Assembly (NCBI GenBank): GCA_023430045.1
Contig: JAEZCF010000019.1
Coordinates: forward strand, 42,135 to 106,134
Reading direction: 5' to 3'
Source of the DNA: Pseudomonadota bacterium
GTDB taxonomy: Bacteria; Pseudomonadota; Gammaproteobacteria; Xanthomonadales; Xanthomonadaceae
DNA: 64,000 nt
A model generated the notes under the pieces. It was not told the DNA's origin. It did no database searches and saw only the letters and a list, made by a program, of their open reading frames with translations. Position 1 is the stretch's first letter. The number at the start of each line of letters is the position of its first letter. Of the stretch, positions 30,205-36,874 are shown one piece after another. A program made the position numbers and the translations under genes.

Positions 30205-31451
30205 ACAATTTCCGCTGGTACAACCCGGCCACCTGGCGTTTCTTCGGGTACACCGACCCCGCGACGGGCGACTACGTCGAGGTCGATATGGAGGTCGGAG
30301 GCCGAAAGACGAAGTCGGGCGTGCGCGTGACCCAGAAGATTGCGCTGTCGATCCCGATTGTCTGGGGTTGCGTGAAGATCCTCAGCGAGTCAGCAGCGGG
30401 CCTGCCGTGGCCGCTCTACACGGATGCGGATGGCAAGCGGCGCAGGGTGACCGGCGACTCCCCGGCTCTCAAGCGCGTGCTGCGCCTGATGCGCAAGCCC
30501 AACCCGCACATCACGTGGCTCAACTTCATCAAGGCCATGGTGGTGAACATGGCGCTGCGCGGGAATGCGGCGGCGATCATCGCCCGCAGCGGCAAGGATT
30601 GGATCGGCCTGATCCCAGTGTGCTGGGACGATGTGGAAGTCGATACGGAGGAAGGGCTTCTCTACTGGGTCACGATCAATGGGAAGCGCACCCCCGTATC
30701 GCCAGAGAACATGCTGCACTTCAAGCTCTTCTCGAAGGATGGCGTGATCGGCCTGTCGCCTGTTGAGTATCAGGCGGAGGCAATGGGTCTGGCCAAGGCT
30801 GGCCAGGACTGGTCCGCGCGCTTCATGCGCAAGGGTGGATTCACCGGTGGGTACATCATCTACGACAACTTCCTGACCAAGGACCAGCAGAGGCAGATCC
30901 TCGCCAAGATGCCCGACATCCGCAGGGGTGACGCGGACGACATTGGCAAGATGGCGATCCTGCAGGGTGGCCCGAAGATCACGCCGGCCGGCCTGTCGCA
31001 GAAGGACAGCCAGTTCATCGAGTCGCAGCAATTCCAGGAGGAGGCGCTCGCCGGCATCTGGGGCGTGCCGCTGTACCTGCTCAACCGCGCGCGGGCCACA
31101 TCAGTGATGGGCTCCAATCTGGAGCAGCAGACCGCGGGCTTCGTGACCTTCGGGCTCAAACCGTACCTCGACGTGATTGAGGACGAGATCAACGACAAGC
31201 TGTTCGGCGAGACCGAGATGTTTGTCGAAGCCGTGGTCGAAGGCCTGCTGCGAGCCGACAGCGCCGCGCGGGCCGCCTATTACACGAAGTCGCTGGGTGG
31301 ATCCAGCGGCTCGGGCTGGATGTCCGTAGACGAAGTCCGAGTGAAAGAGAACCTCCCGCCACTCGGCGGGGAGTACGGCCGCGTCACGCGGTGGGACATG
31401 AAGAAGCCGGACGCCGGCAATGACACTGGAGCAGATGATGAGCCTGCATAA
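30201..31451 (+). CDS. portal protein (HK97 family)
   Basis: A 416-residue portal protein. Typical blocks are the N-terminal Ile-Pro-Ile-Val-Trp-Gly-Cys-Val-Lys-Ile-Leu-Ser-Glu-Ser, Ile-Lys-Ala-Met-Val-Val-Asn-Met-Ala-Leu-Arg-Gly-Asn-Ala, and Trp-Gly-Val-Pro-Leu-Tyr-Leu-Leu with Ser-Asn-Leu-Glu-Gln-Gln near the C-terminus. It forms the dodecameric ring through which DNA is packaged. It overlaps the terminase and prohead protease genes. Confidence 0.95.
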   Translation: MNNFRWYNPATWRFFGYTDPATGDYVEVDMEVGGRKTKSGVRVTQKIALSIPIVWGCVKILSESAAGLPWPLYTDADGKRRRVTGDSPALKRVLRLMRKPNPHITWLNFIKAMVVNMALRGNAAAIIARSGKDWIGLIPVCWDDVEVDTEEGLLYWVTINGKRTPVSPENMLHFKLFSKDGVIGLSPVEYQAEAMGLAKAGQDWSARFMRKGGFTGGYIIYDNFLTKDQQRQILAKMPDIRRGDADDIGKMAILQGGPKITPAGLSQKDSQFIESQQFQEEALAGIWGVPLYLLNRARATSVMGSNLEQQTAGFVTFGLKPYLDVIEDEINDKLFGETEMFVEAVVEGLLRADSAARAAYYTKSLGGSSGSGWMSVDEVRVKENLPPLGGEYGRVTRWDMKKPDAGNDTGADDEPA

Positions 31452-32088
31452 ATTCGCGTGCCCGTTCGAAGTCAAGGCCTCGGATGCTGAGGGCAACTTC
31501 GAGGGTTACGCCTCGGTGTTCGGCAATGTTGACCTTGGCGGTGACGTGATCGAGCCAGGCGCGTTCGTCCGGGTCAAGAAGACGCGCACCGGCCGCTTGC
31601 GGCTGGCGCTCTACCATGACCTAAGCCGTTTGGTCGGTGATGCGGAGTTCAAGCAGGACGACCATGGCCTGTTTCTCAGGGGCAAGGTCAACCTGCAGGT
31701 CAGCTACGCGAGGGACGCCTACGCGCTGATGCAGGGCGGCACGCTGGACGAAATGTCCATCGGCTTCAACACGATCGAGGACGCGATGGAGACCCGCGAT
31801 GGTCGCCGCGTTCGCGTGATCAAGCAGGCCGAACTGTGGGAGGCGTCGTTCGTGCCCTTCGGAATGAATCCCGAGGCGCAGGTCAGCAGCGTCAAGTCGG
31901 ACATTCGGACATTCGAGAGCGCCCTGCGTGAGCGCATGGGCCTCTCCCAAAAGGAGGCGGCTGCCGTCGCCTCGCTCGGCTTCCCTGCAATCCACCGAGA
32001 TGGTGCGGATGCGGCCACGGCGACCGTGGGCGAGCTGAAGAAACTCGGCAATTCCATCCAATCCATCTTTTCTGGAGCAGCAAAATGA
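31420..32088 (+). CDS. prohead protease (HK97 family, S78)
   Basis: A 222-residue maturation protease. Seen are Phe-Glu-Gly-Tyr-Ala-Ser-Val-Phe, the catalytic His in Leu-Tyr-His-Asp, Ser in Glu-Met-Ser-Ile-Gly-Phe, and Glu in Glu-Leu-Trp-Glu-Ala-Ser-Phe-Val-Pro. It cleaves the capsid delta domain after assembly. The start at 31420 overlaps the portal gene by 32 bases; ATGs at 31435 and 31438 are possible alternatives. Confidence 0.93.
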   Translation: MTLEQMMSLHKFACPFEVKASDAEGNFEGYASVFGNVDLGGDVIEPGAFVRVKKTRTGRLRLALYHDLSRLVGDAEFKQDDHGLFLRGKVNLQVSYARDAYALMQGGTLDEMSIGFNTIEDAMETRDGRRVRVIKQAELWEASFVPFGMNPEAQVSSVKSDIRTFESALRERMGLSQKEAAAVASLGFPAIHRDGADAATATVGELKKLGNSIQSIFSGAAK

Positions 32089-33287
32089 GTGAAGACATCA
32101 AGCAGGTGCGCGAGTCGATCGAAACCCAGCTGAAGGACGGTTTCGCGACCCTTCAGAAGCAGTACGACGGCGTCATCAAGGACATCGAGGACGGCAAGGC
32201 CATCCCGAAGGACATGAAGGCCGCCATCGAGAACCAGAAGGGTGAGCTCGAACGCGTCATCGAAAAGGTCCAGAAGATCGAGGAGAAGGGTGTCAGCCTC
32301 CGCGGTCAGCCGGGCGAAGGCAAGGGCCTGATCGACCTGGTCAAGGGCCATGACCAGTACAAGGCGCTGCAGACAAAGTCGGCCGCCGTCGCCGAGATCG
32401 ACATCACCAAGTCCGACATGGCGTCGATGCAGGAGACCAAGGTCACCAGCGCGGGCATCGTGGTCCCGCACTTCGACCCGACGATCCAGCCGGGCATCCG
32501 TCAGGAGCTGCGCATCCGCGACCTGCTGACCACCATTCCGGTGAGCGGCCAGTCGTACACGTTCTATCGGGAGCTGCTGCACACCCGAGGCGCAGCGCCG
32601 GTGGCTGAGGGTGGCCTCAAGCCGCAGAGCAACGTGACCTTCCAGTCGGTCACCGATCGCGTCAAGAAGCTCGCGGTGTGGATGCCGGTCACCGACGAGG
32701 CCCTGGACGACGTGCCGCAGATGTTGGCGTACCTGCGCGAGCTGCTGCGCTACGACCTGAAGCTGGAAGAGGAAGCACAGATCCTCAAGGGCGACGGCAC
32801 CGGCGAGAACCTCAACGGCCTGATGACGCAGGCGACCACCTACGACGGCGGGCTGACCAAGGAAGGCGACACCGCGATCGACATCGTGCGCCGTGCGATC
32901 TACCAGGTCCGCAAGCAAGCGAAGATGTCGGCCGACGGCGTGGTGATGACCGAGCTGGACTGGATGAACATCGAGCTGCAGAAGGACGGTGAGAACCGCT
33001 ATCTGTTCGCCAACCTGCAGGGACTGGTGACGCCGATCCTCTGGGGCCGGCCGGTGATCACCTCCGACAGCCTGGACGAAGGTGACGGCGACGCTGGCGG
33101 CGAGTTCCTGGTGGCCAACTTCGCCCGCTCCTCGCTGCTGTTCGACCGTATGTCGTTCCTGTTCAAGATGGGCCTGATCAACGATCAGTTCATCAAGAAC
33201 GAGCGTGCGCTGCTGGTCGAGGAGCGTTTGGGTCTGGGTATCCGCCGTCGCGAGGCTCTGGTGAAGGGCCAGTTCCCGACTGGCTGA
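32085..33287 (+). CDS. major capsid protein (HK97 fold)
   Basis: A 400-residue capsid protein. The first about 100 residues are a charged coiled-coil delta domain that acts as scaffold and should be removed by the adjacent protease. The rest is the HK97 core, with Val-Val-Pro-His-Phe, Ile-Arg-Asp-Leu-Leu-Thr-Thr-Ile-Pro-Val, Ala-Glu-Gly-Gly-Leu-Lys-Pro-Gln-Ser, and Gly-Asp-Gly-Thr-Gly-Glu-Asn-Leu-Asn-Gly-Leu in the E-loop to A-domain path. A strong hairpin follows the gene. Confidence 0.95.
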   Translation: MSEDIKQVRESIETQLKDGFATLQKQYDGVIKDIEDGKAIPKDMKAAIENQKGELERVIEKVQKIEEKGVSLRGQPGEGKGLIDLVKGHDQYKALQTKSAAVAEIDITKSDMASMQETKVTSAGIVVPHFDPTIQPGIRQELRIRDLLTTIPVSGQSYTFYRELLHTRGAAPVAEGGLKPQSNVTFQSVTDRVKKLAVWMPVTDEALDDVPQMLAYLRELLRYDLKLEEEAQILKGDGTGENLNGLMTQATTYDGGLTKEGDTAIDIVRRAIYQVRKQAKMSADGVVMTELDWMNIELQKDGENRYLFANLQGLVTPILWGRPVITSDSLDEGDGDAGGEFLVANFARSSLLFDRMSFLFKMGLINDQFIKNERALLVEERLGLGIRRREALVKGQFPTG

Positions 33288-33310
33288 TCGAGCGGTTTTC
33301 CCGCAGCCAC

Positions 33311-33340
33311 GGGGCCGGCCAAGAGCCGGCCCCATCTTTA
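33311..33340 (+). terminator. hairpin after the capsid gene
   Basis: GGGGCCGGC, a five-base loop and GCCGGCCCC, followed by ATCTTTATC. It may attenuate transcription so that capsid mRNA exceeds downstream messages, or protect its 3-prime end. Confidence 0.6.
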
Positions 33341-33354
33341 TCTCAGGAGCAAAC

Positions 33355-33720
33355 ATGAAGATCAAAGCCACATGGGGCTTCATCGGTGATGCAAAGCGGC
33401 TGGGCACCGATAGTTCGCACGTCAAACCGCGTCAGGTGCTCGATGACGTTGAGGACGAGTATGCCCACCTGCTGATCGGGAAGGGCCTCGCCACCCAGGT
33501 GGGCGGAAAATCGCCCAACGAGAATCGTGCCGCCACGACGGCGCCGCCGGCTGCGGCAATGCCGGCCAGCACCCCGAAGCCTGCCGCTACCGAGGTCAAG
33601 GCGACCGACGACGAAAAGGCATCGCTCATCGCCGCGTTGGAAAAGGCGGAGGTGAAGTTCGACAAGCGCTGGGGTGTGGACAAGCTGCGCGAGGCACTGG
33701 CCGAGGCCGGGAGCAAGTAA
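33355..33720 (+). CDS. head-region protein with HeH/LEM-like C-terminus
   Basis: A 121-residue protein: a small N-terminal beta part (Lys-Ile-Lys-Ala-Thr-Trp), an Ala/Pro/Thr-rich linker, and a C-terminal helix-extended-helix segment of the HeH/LEM kind (Glu-Lys-Ala-Ser-Leu-Ile-Ala-Ala-Leu through Trp-Gly-Val-Asp-Lys-Leu-Arg-Glu-Ala-Leu). It lies between capsid and connector genes, with a one-base overlap to the connector. It may be a head decoration or DNA-contact protein; this is inferred from position only. Confidence 0.65.
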   Translation: MKIKATWGFIGDAKRLGTDSSHVKPRQVLDDVEDEYAHLLIGKGLATQVGGKSPNENRAATTAPPAAAMPASTPKPAATEVKATDDEKASLIAALEKAEVKFDKRWGVDKLREALAEAGSK

Positions 33721-34022
33721 TGGCTGTCACCCTTGACCTGGGCCTGGTGCGCGAACAATGCCGCGTCACCGATGAAATCAGCAATCAGTTGCTGCAGCAG
33801 TACGTCGATGCAGCGCTGGCATTCGTGGAAATGGAATGTGACCGGACCCTGGTCGAGGGTGAGCCTGTGGACGATGGACAGATGTCGTTGACGCCTGACT
33901 TGCAGCAGGCAGCCCTGCTGCTGGTAGGGCACTGGGCAGAGAACAGATCAGCCGTCGGGGAGGTAACGGCCGAGGTCTCCCTGGGTGTCTCAAGGCTCCT
34001 TCGCTACCGGAAGGCCTACTGA
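33720..34022 (+). CDS. head-tail connector (gp6-like)
   Basis: A 100-residue mostly helical adaptor of the HK97 gp6 type. It has the usual Leu-Leu-Gln-Gln-Tyr-Val-Asp-Ala-Ala-Leu start and Ala-Ala-Leu-Leu-Leu-Val-Gly-His-Trp with Asn-Arg near the C-terminus. It should attach below the portal ring. It shares one base with the next gene. Confidence 0.85.
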   Translation: MAVTLDLGLVREQCRVTDEISNQLLQQYVDAALAFVEMECDRTLVEGEPVDDGQMSLTPDLQQAALLLVGHWAENRSAVGEVTAEVSLGVSRLLRYRKAY

Positions 34023-34381
34023 TGGCGACCACGGCAGGCCAGAGGCGTCACCGCATCAGGTTCGAGCGCGCTGAGCAGGTGGAAAACGACTTCGGGGAAG
34101 TTGTGGCTACCAACTGGGTTCCAGTGGCTGAAGTGGGTGACAACGGGAAGGTATGGGCGAAGCGCACGAACCAGCTCAGTGCAACCGCCGAGGCTATCGC
34201 ATCAGGTGCGCAGACCTACCGCGAGCAGGTGCGCTGGGACATTCTCGCGCGTGATGTTGACCCGGCTTGGCGCCTGGTCGAGGTGAGTACCGGCAAGGTC
34301 TTCGACATCCGGTCGGCCGGAACCAGCAACGACGGGCGCGAGACGGCCCTGATTACCGTAACGGGGCTGGCCAATGGTTGA
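34022..34381 (+). CDS. head closure protein (gp7/SPP1 gp16-like)
   Basis: A 119-residue beta-barrel type stopper protein. The N-terminus (Gly-Gln-Arg-Arg-His-Arg-Ile-Arg-Phe-Glu) and Trp-Ala-Lys-Arg, Trp-Asp-Ile-Leu and Phe-Asp-Ile-Arg blocks match phage head-tail adaptors. It closes the head after packaging. The stop overlaps the gp10-like gene by eight bases. Confidence 0.85.
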   Translation: MATTAGQRRHRIRFERAEQVENDFGEVVATNWVPVAEVGDNGKVWAKRTNQLSATAEAIASGAQTYREQVRWDILARDVDPAWRLVEVSTGKVFDIRSAGTSNDGRETALITVTGLANG

Positions 34382-34775
34382 CTTCGACGTGACCATTCAG
34401 GGCCTTGACCAGCTCGATAGGGCACTGCAGGAGCTGGCTTGGCCGGCGGCAAGGCGGGCCCTTCGCAAGGGCATGCGCTCTGGCGCCAACATCGTCCGCG
34501 ATGAGGCACGCGCGAAAGCGCCGGTGCGTACCAGGAAGCTACAGCGGAGTATCCGCACGCGAGAGCGCAGCGAGCAGGATGGTTGGATGCGCTTTGCGAT
34601 AGAGGTCCCCAGCTCGGCCTTTTACGGCCGATTCTTCGAGTATGGGACCAGCAAGCAGAGCGCGAAGCCTTTCCTGCGGCCCGCGGCGGAGAACAAGACG
34701 GAAGCCGCGGTATCGCAGATGCGTACTGCATTGGCCGAGGCAGTCGAACTGGAAATGCAGAGGGCCCGGCGATGA
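34374..34775 (+). CDS. HK97 gp10-like tail completion protein
   Basis: A 133-residue protein with Val-Thr-Ile-Gln-Gly-Leu-Asp-Gln-Leu, Ala-Pro-Val-Arg-Thr-Arg-Lys-Leu-Gln-Arg-Ser-Ile, Tyr-Gly-Arg-Phe-Phe-Glu-Tyr-Gly-Thr, and Ala-Lys-Pro-Phe-Leu-Arg-Pro-Ala, the standard blocks of this family. It acts at the head-tail joint or tail terminator ring. Four-base overlap with the next gene. Confidence 0.9.
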   Translation: MVDFDVTIQGLDQLDRALQELAWPAARRALRKGMRSGANIVRDEARAKAPVRTRKLQRSIRTRERSEQDGWMRFAIEVPSSAFYGRFFEYGTSKQSAKPFLRPAAENKTEAAVSQMRTALAEAVELEMQRARR

Positions 34776-35110
34776 CCTTCGATGAAAAGCTGTTGGCCGC
34801 TCTGCGGACCAAGGTGGAGAGAGCACGGCCGCATCCGGCACCGGCATCAACTACGCGGCCGTATGTGACATTCCAGCGGATCAACGGTCGGCGGCATGCC
34901 ACGCTCAATTCGGGCGCCGGTGCGCCGCGTGGGACGTTCCAGGTTGACGTATGGGCTGACAGCAGTCAGGACGCTCGACGGCTCGCAGATGAGCTTGCAG
35001 ACGCCCTGCCGCGCCTTCTCAAAGTGGGAGACCTGACAGAAAACTCGGACGACTACGAAACCGATACGAAGCTGCATCGGGCCAGCTTCGATGTCGTGCT
35101 CTGGCACTGA
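34772..35110 (+). CDS. DUF3168-type tail terminator protein
   Basis: A 112-residue protein with Phe-Gln-Val-Asp-Val-Trp-Ala-Asp-Ser and Ala-Arg-Arg-Leu-Ala-Asp-Glu-Leu, typical of DUF3168/tail terminator proteins, and a final beta strand Ala-Ser-Phe-Asp-Val-Val-Leu-Trp. The start at 34772 gives an ATGA overlap with the gp10-like gene and is preferred over the longer frame. It caps the tail tube at its final length. Confidence 0.82.
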   Translation: MTFDEKLLAALRTKVERARPHPAPASTTRPYVTFQRINGRRHATLNSGAGAPRGTFQVDVWADSSQDARRLADELADALPRLLKVGDLTENSDDYETDTKLHRASFDVVLWH

Positions 35111-35136
35111 CCCGATCCAATAGCAACAACCATCAG

Positions 35137-35160
35137 CCGCCGCGAGGCGGTTCTTTCTTT
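35137..35160 (+). terminator. hairpin before the tail tube gene
   Basis: CCGCC, a four-base loop and GGCGG followed by TTCTTTCTTT. It looks like a weak intrinsic terminator or mRNA boundary in front of the highly expressed tail tube gene. Confidence 0.5.
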
Positions 35161-35175
35161 CAAGAGGACACCGAA

Positions 35176-35628
35176 ATGCCCGAGAACAAGGCAATTTCTG
35201 CGCAGGACTCTGCGCTTTTCGTATCCGCTGCGCCGATTGCGGCAGCACCCAACGATCCCAGCAGCTATACCGAGGTCGATGGGCTGACCGGCTTCCCCTT
35301 TGGACGTGGGCAAGCCAATACCCTGGACGCGACCAATCTGCGCAGCAAGGAAATCGAGAACATTGCCGGCCTGTCCGGCGGTCAGACAGTCCAGATATCT
35401 GGGCATCGCTGGCCGGTGGGCGATTCGGCTGGCCAGGAGATCCTCCGCGACGCGGATCCGGATGATGATCTCTACTTCCTCATGGTCTTGCCCACGGGCG
35501 ATGCGGCTACGTTCACGGCCAAGGTTGCGGCCTTCAACATCCCGCCGGCCGCGAACGGCGTCCTGACCTTCACCGCGGACCTGCTGCCGCGAGACTTCAC
35601 CATCGTCGAACTGGCCGTCGGAGGCTAA
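35176..35628 (+). CDS. major tail tube protein
   Basis: A 150-residue beta-rich protein in the tail tube position, just before the tail chaperone genes. Features are an N-terminal Gln-Asp-Ser-Ala-Leu-Phe-Val, Ile-Ser-Gly-His-Arg-Trp-Pro-Val in the centre, and Leu-Thr-Phe-Thr-Ala-Asp-Leu-Leu-Pro-Arg-Asp-Phe near the end. AAGAGG is the ribosome site. It should polymerise around the tape measure protein. Confidence 0.82.
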   Translation: MPENKAISAQDSALFVSAAPIAAAPNDPSSYTEVDGLTGFPFGRGQANTLDATNLRSKEIENIAGLSGGQTVQISGHRWPVGDSAGQEILRDADPDDDLYFLMVLPTGDAATFTAKVAAFNIPPAANGVLTFTADLLPRDFTIVELAVGG

Positions 35629-35630
35629 TC

Positions 35631-35981
35631 ATGACCCTGCTTTCCAAGAATCAGATCCTCAGCGCGGTGGACCACAAGACCGAAGACCTTGAGGTCAAGG
35701 AATGGGGTGGCACGGTGCGCATCTCCACGATGTCCGGCAGCGACCGCGACAAGTGGGAAGCCGACACCTACGGTGGCGACAAGCCGAAGGTTGACGACTT
35801 CCGTGCACGCTTCGTTGCCCTGTGCCTGGTGGACGAGAAGGGCAACCGCCTGTTCACCGACAAGGAAGTGGCGCAGCTGGGCGCCAAGTCGGTGGCGGCG
35901 CTGGACCGTGTCTACCGGGCGGCGCAGAAGCTCAACGCACTGGGCGAAGCGGATAGCGAGGAGCTGGAAAAAAACTCCTGA
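35631..35981 (+). CDS. tail assembly chaperone, short form (gpG-like)
   Basis: A 116-residue protein that begins three bases after the tail tube gene. It has Trp-Gly-Gly-Thr-Val-Arg-Ile, Trp-Glu-Ala-Asp and Phe-Arg-Ala-Arg-Phe-Val-Ala-Leu-Cys-Leu-Val-Asp, as in lambda gpG-type chaperones. Its last codons contain a slippery A-AAA-AAC at 35969-35975, so part of the ribosomes should shift -1 and continue into the T-like frame. The chaperone binds the tape measure protein during tail assembly. Confidence 0.88.
   Translation: MTLLSKNQILSAVDHKTEDLEVKEWGGTVRISTMSGSDRDKWEADTYGGDKPKVDDFRARFVALCLVDEKGNRLFTDKEVAQLGAKSVAALDRVYRAAQKLNALGEADSEELEKNS
35969..35975 (+). promoter_or_regulatory. slippery heptamer for programmed -1 frameshift
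   Basis: A AAA AAC in the zero frame of the gpG-like gene, two codons before its TGA at 35979. After a -1 slip the frame is open through 36301 without a stop, and the joined peptide continues Leu-Leu-Ser-Arg-Pro-Glu-Arg-Arg-Leu into the T-like part. Confidence 0.88.
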
Positions 35982-36301
35982 GCCGGCCTGAGCGTCGGCT
36001 TCAGTTCCGGATGGCGCGGAGGCTCGGCTTCGCCCATCCCGATCACATGCTGGCGGCGATCAACTCCCGCCAGCTCTCCGAGATGTATGCCTTCGAGCGC
36101 ATCGAGCCGCTGGACCAGCCCCTGCAGGACATGCTGGCGCAGCTGGCCAATGTTGTGGCCCGCGTGCATGGCAATGAAACGTCCCCCGCGGACTTCCTGC
36201 TGGTCAAGCCAGAAGTCCAGGCTGTGGATGAAAGTAGAGCCCGATCACAGCAGATACTGGAGATGTTCCAAGCTGCTGCGGCCCGGAACTCCGTTCACTG
36301 A
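35972..36301 (+). CDS. gpT-like extension of the tail chaperone, made by -1 frameshift
   Basis: An extension of about 109 residues fused to the gpG-like chaperone when ribosomes slip -1 at 35969-35975, giving a gpGT-like protein of about 223 residues. It contains Arg-Arg-Leu-Gly-Phe-Ala-His-Pro and Tyr-Ala-Phe-Glu-Arg-Ile-Glu-Pro-Leu, frequent in these extensions. An internal ATG at 36011 could be called as a separate gene, but lambda-type phages make it by frameshift. It precedes the tape measure gene apart from an inserted lipoprotein gene. Confidence 0.85.
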   Translation, partial: KLLSRPERRLQFRMARRLGFAHPDHMLAAINSRQLSEMYAFERIEPLDQPLQDMLAQLANVVARVHGNETSPADFLLVKPEVQAVDESRARSQQILEMFQAAAARNSVH

Positions 36302-36335
36302 GCTACCATCCGCCCTTTCAGGATGAGGGGGCGTT

Positions 36336-36806
36336 ATGGGTAAGTGGATGAGCTTGATGCTCGTGGTCATGGTCTCAGGGTGTGGGCCCTCGGAACCGCA
36401 GATGCGTGAAGCCGCGAGGGCAAAACAGAACGCCGAGATTTCCTTAAAGGTCAAGGAATCATTTAAGGATCCAGACTCCGCAAAGGTGGTGATCCAGCAA
36501 GTATTTCCGTTGTTTGACGGGCAGGTGGCCTGCGGCACCGTGAACGCGAAGAATAGCTTCGGTGGCTACGTAGGCGATCACTCCTTCGACGTGGGCATTA
36601 ACCCTGATGGCTCGATTGGGATTCCATCTATAGCTCGCGATGAGCGTGAGAGTTTGCTCAAGAATGCGATGTGCGAGTTCCAGAAGGAGTATGGATCTCG
36701 GCCTGGCAATTCTGGAAAGCAGGCAACAGTCCAACAAGCGAGCGCGTTCAAAACTGAGTACACGAAGAAAGTGCACGATGTGGTTGCGGCTCTTACGCCC
36801 CCTTAA
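36336..36806 (+). CDS. lipoprotein moron between tail chaperone and tape measure genes
   Basis: A 156-residue protein with a signal peptide and lipobox ending Met-Val-Ser-Gly-Cys (Cys16). The mature part contains Phe-Lys-Asp-Pro-Asp-Ser-Ala-Lys, then Val-Ala-Cys-Gly-Thr-Val-Asn-Ala-Lys-Asn-Ser-Phe-Gly-Gly-Tyr, a motif of uncharacterised bacterial lipoproteins. It separates two genes that are normally adjacent and has its own terminator. AT-richer than its neighbours. Lysogen-expressed phage lipoproteins often block superinfection; that role is inference. Confidence 0.82.
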   Translation: MGKWMSLMLVVMVSGCGPSEPQMREAARAKQNAEISLKVKESFKDPDSAKVVIQQVFPLFDGQVACGTVNAKNSFGGYVGDHSFDVGINPDGSIGIPSIARDERESLLKNAMCEFQKEYGSRPGNSGKQATVQQASAFKTEYTKKVHDVVAALTPP

Positions 36807-36834
36807 CCTACAGTTCCAACCAGAGTGAGTCAGA

Positions 36835-36856
36835 CCCGCCACCCGGCGGGTTTTTT
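36835..36856 (+). terminator. intrinsic terminator after the lipoprotein gene
   Basis: CCCGCC, loop ACCC, GGCGGG and six T: a textbook terminator directly before the tape measure gene. It marks the lipoprotein gene as an independent unit, and late transcription must read through it. Confidence 0.9.
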
Positions 36857-36874
36857 ATTGCCCGGAGTAAAAGC

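Noticed and set aside
31719..33425. 568-codon open frame on the minus strand
   Set aside because: It lies antisense to the prohead protease and capsid genes, which have unmistakable HK97 motifs.
36011..36301. Independent gene starting at ATG 36011
   Set aside because: The frame is continuous with the -1 product of the tail chaperone across a textbook slippery site, so it is treated as the frameshift extension.
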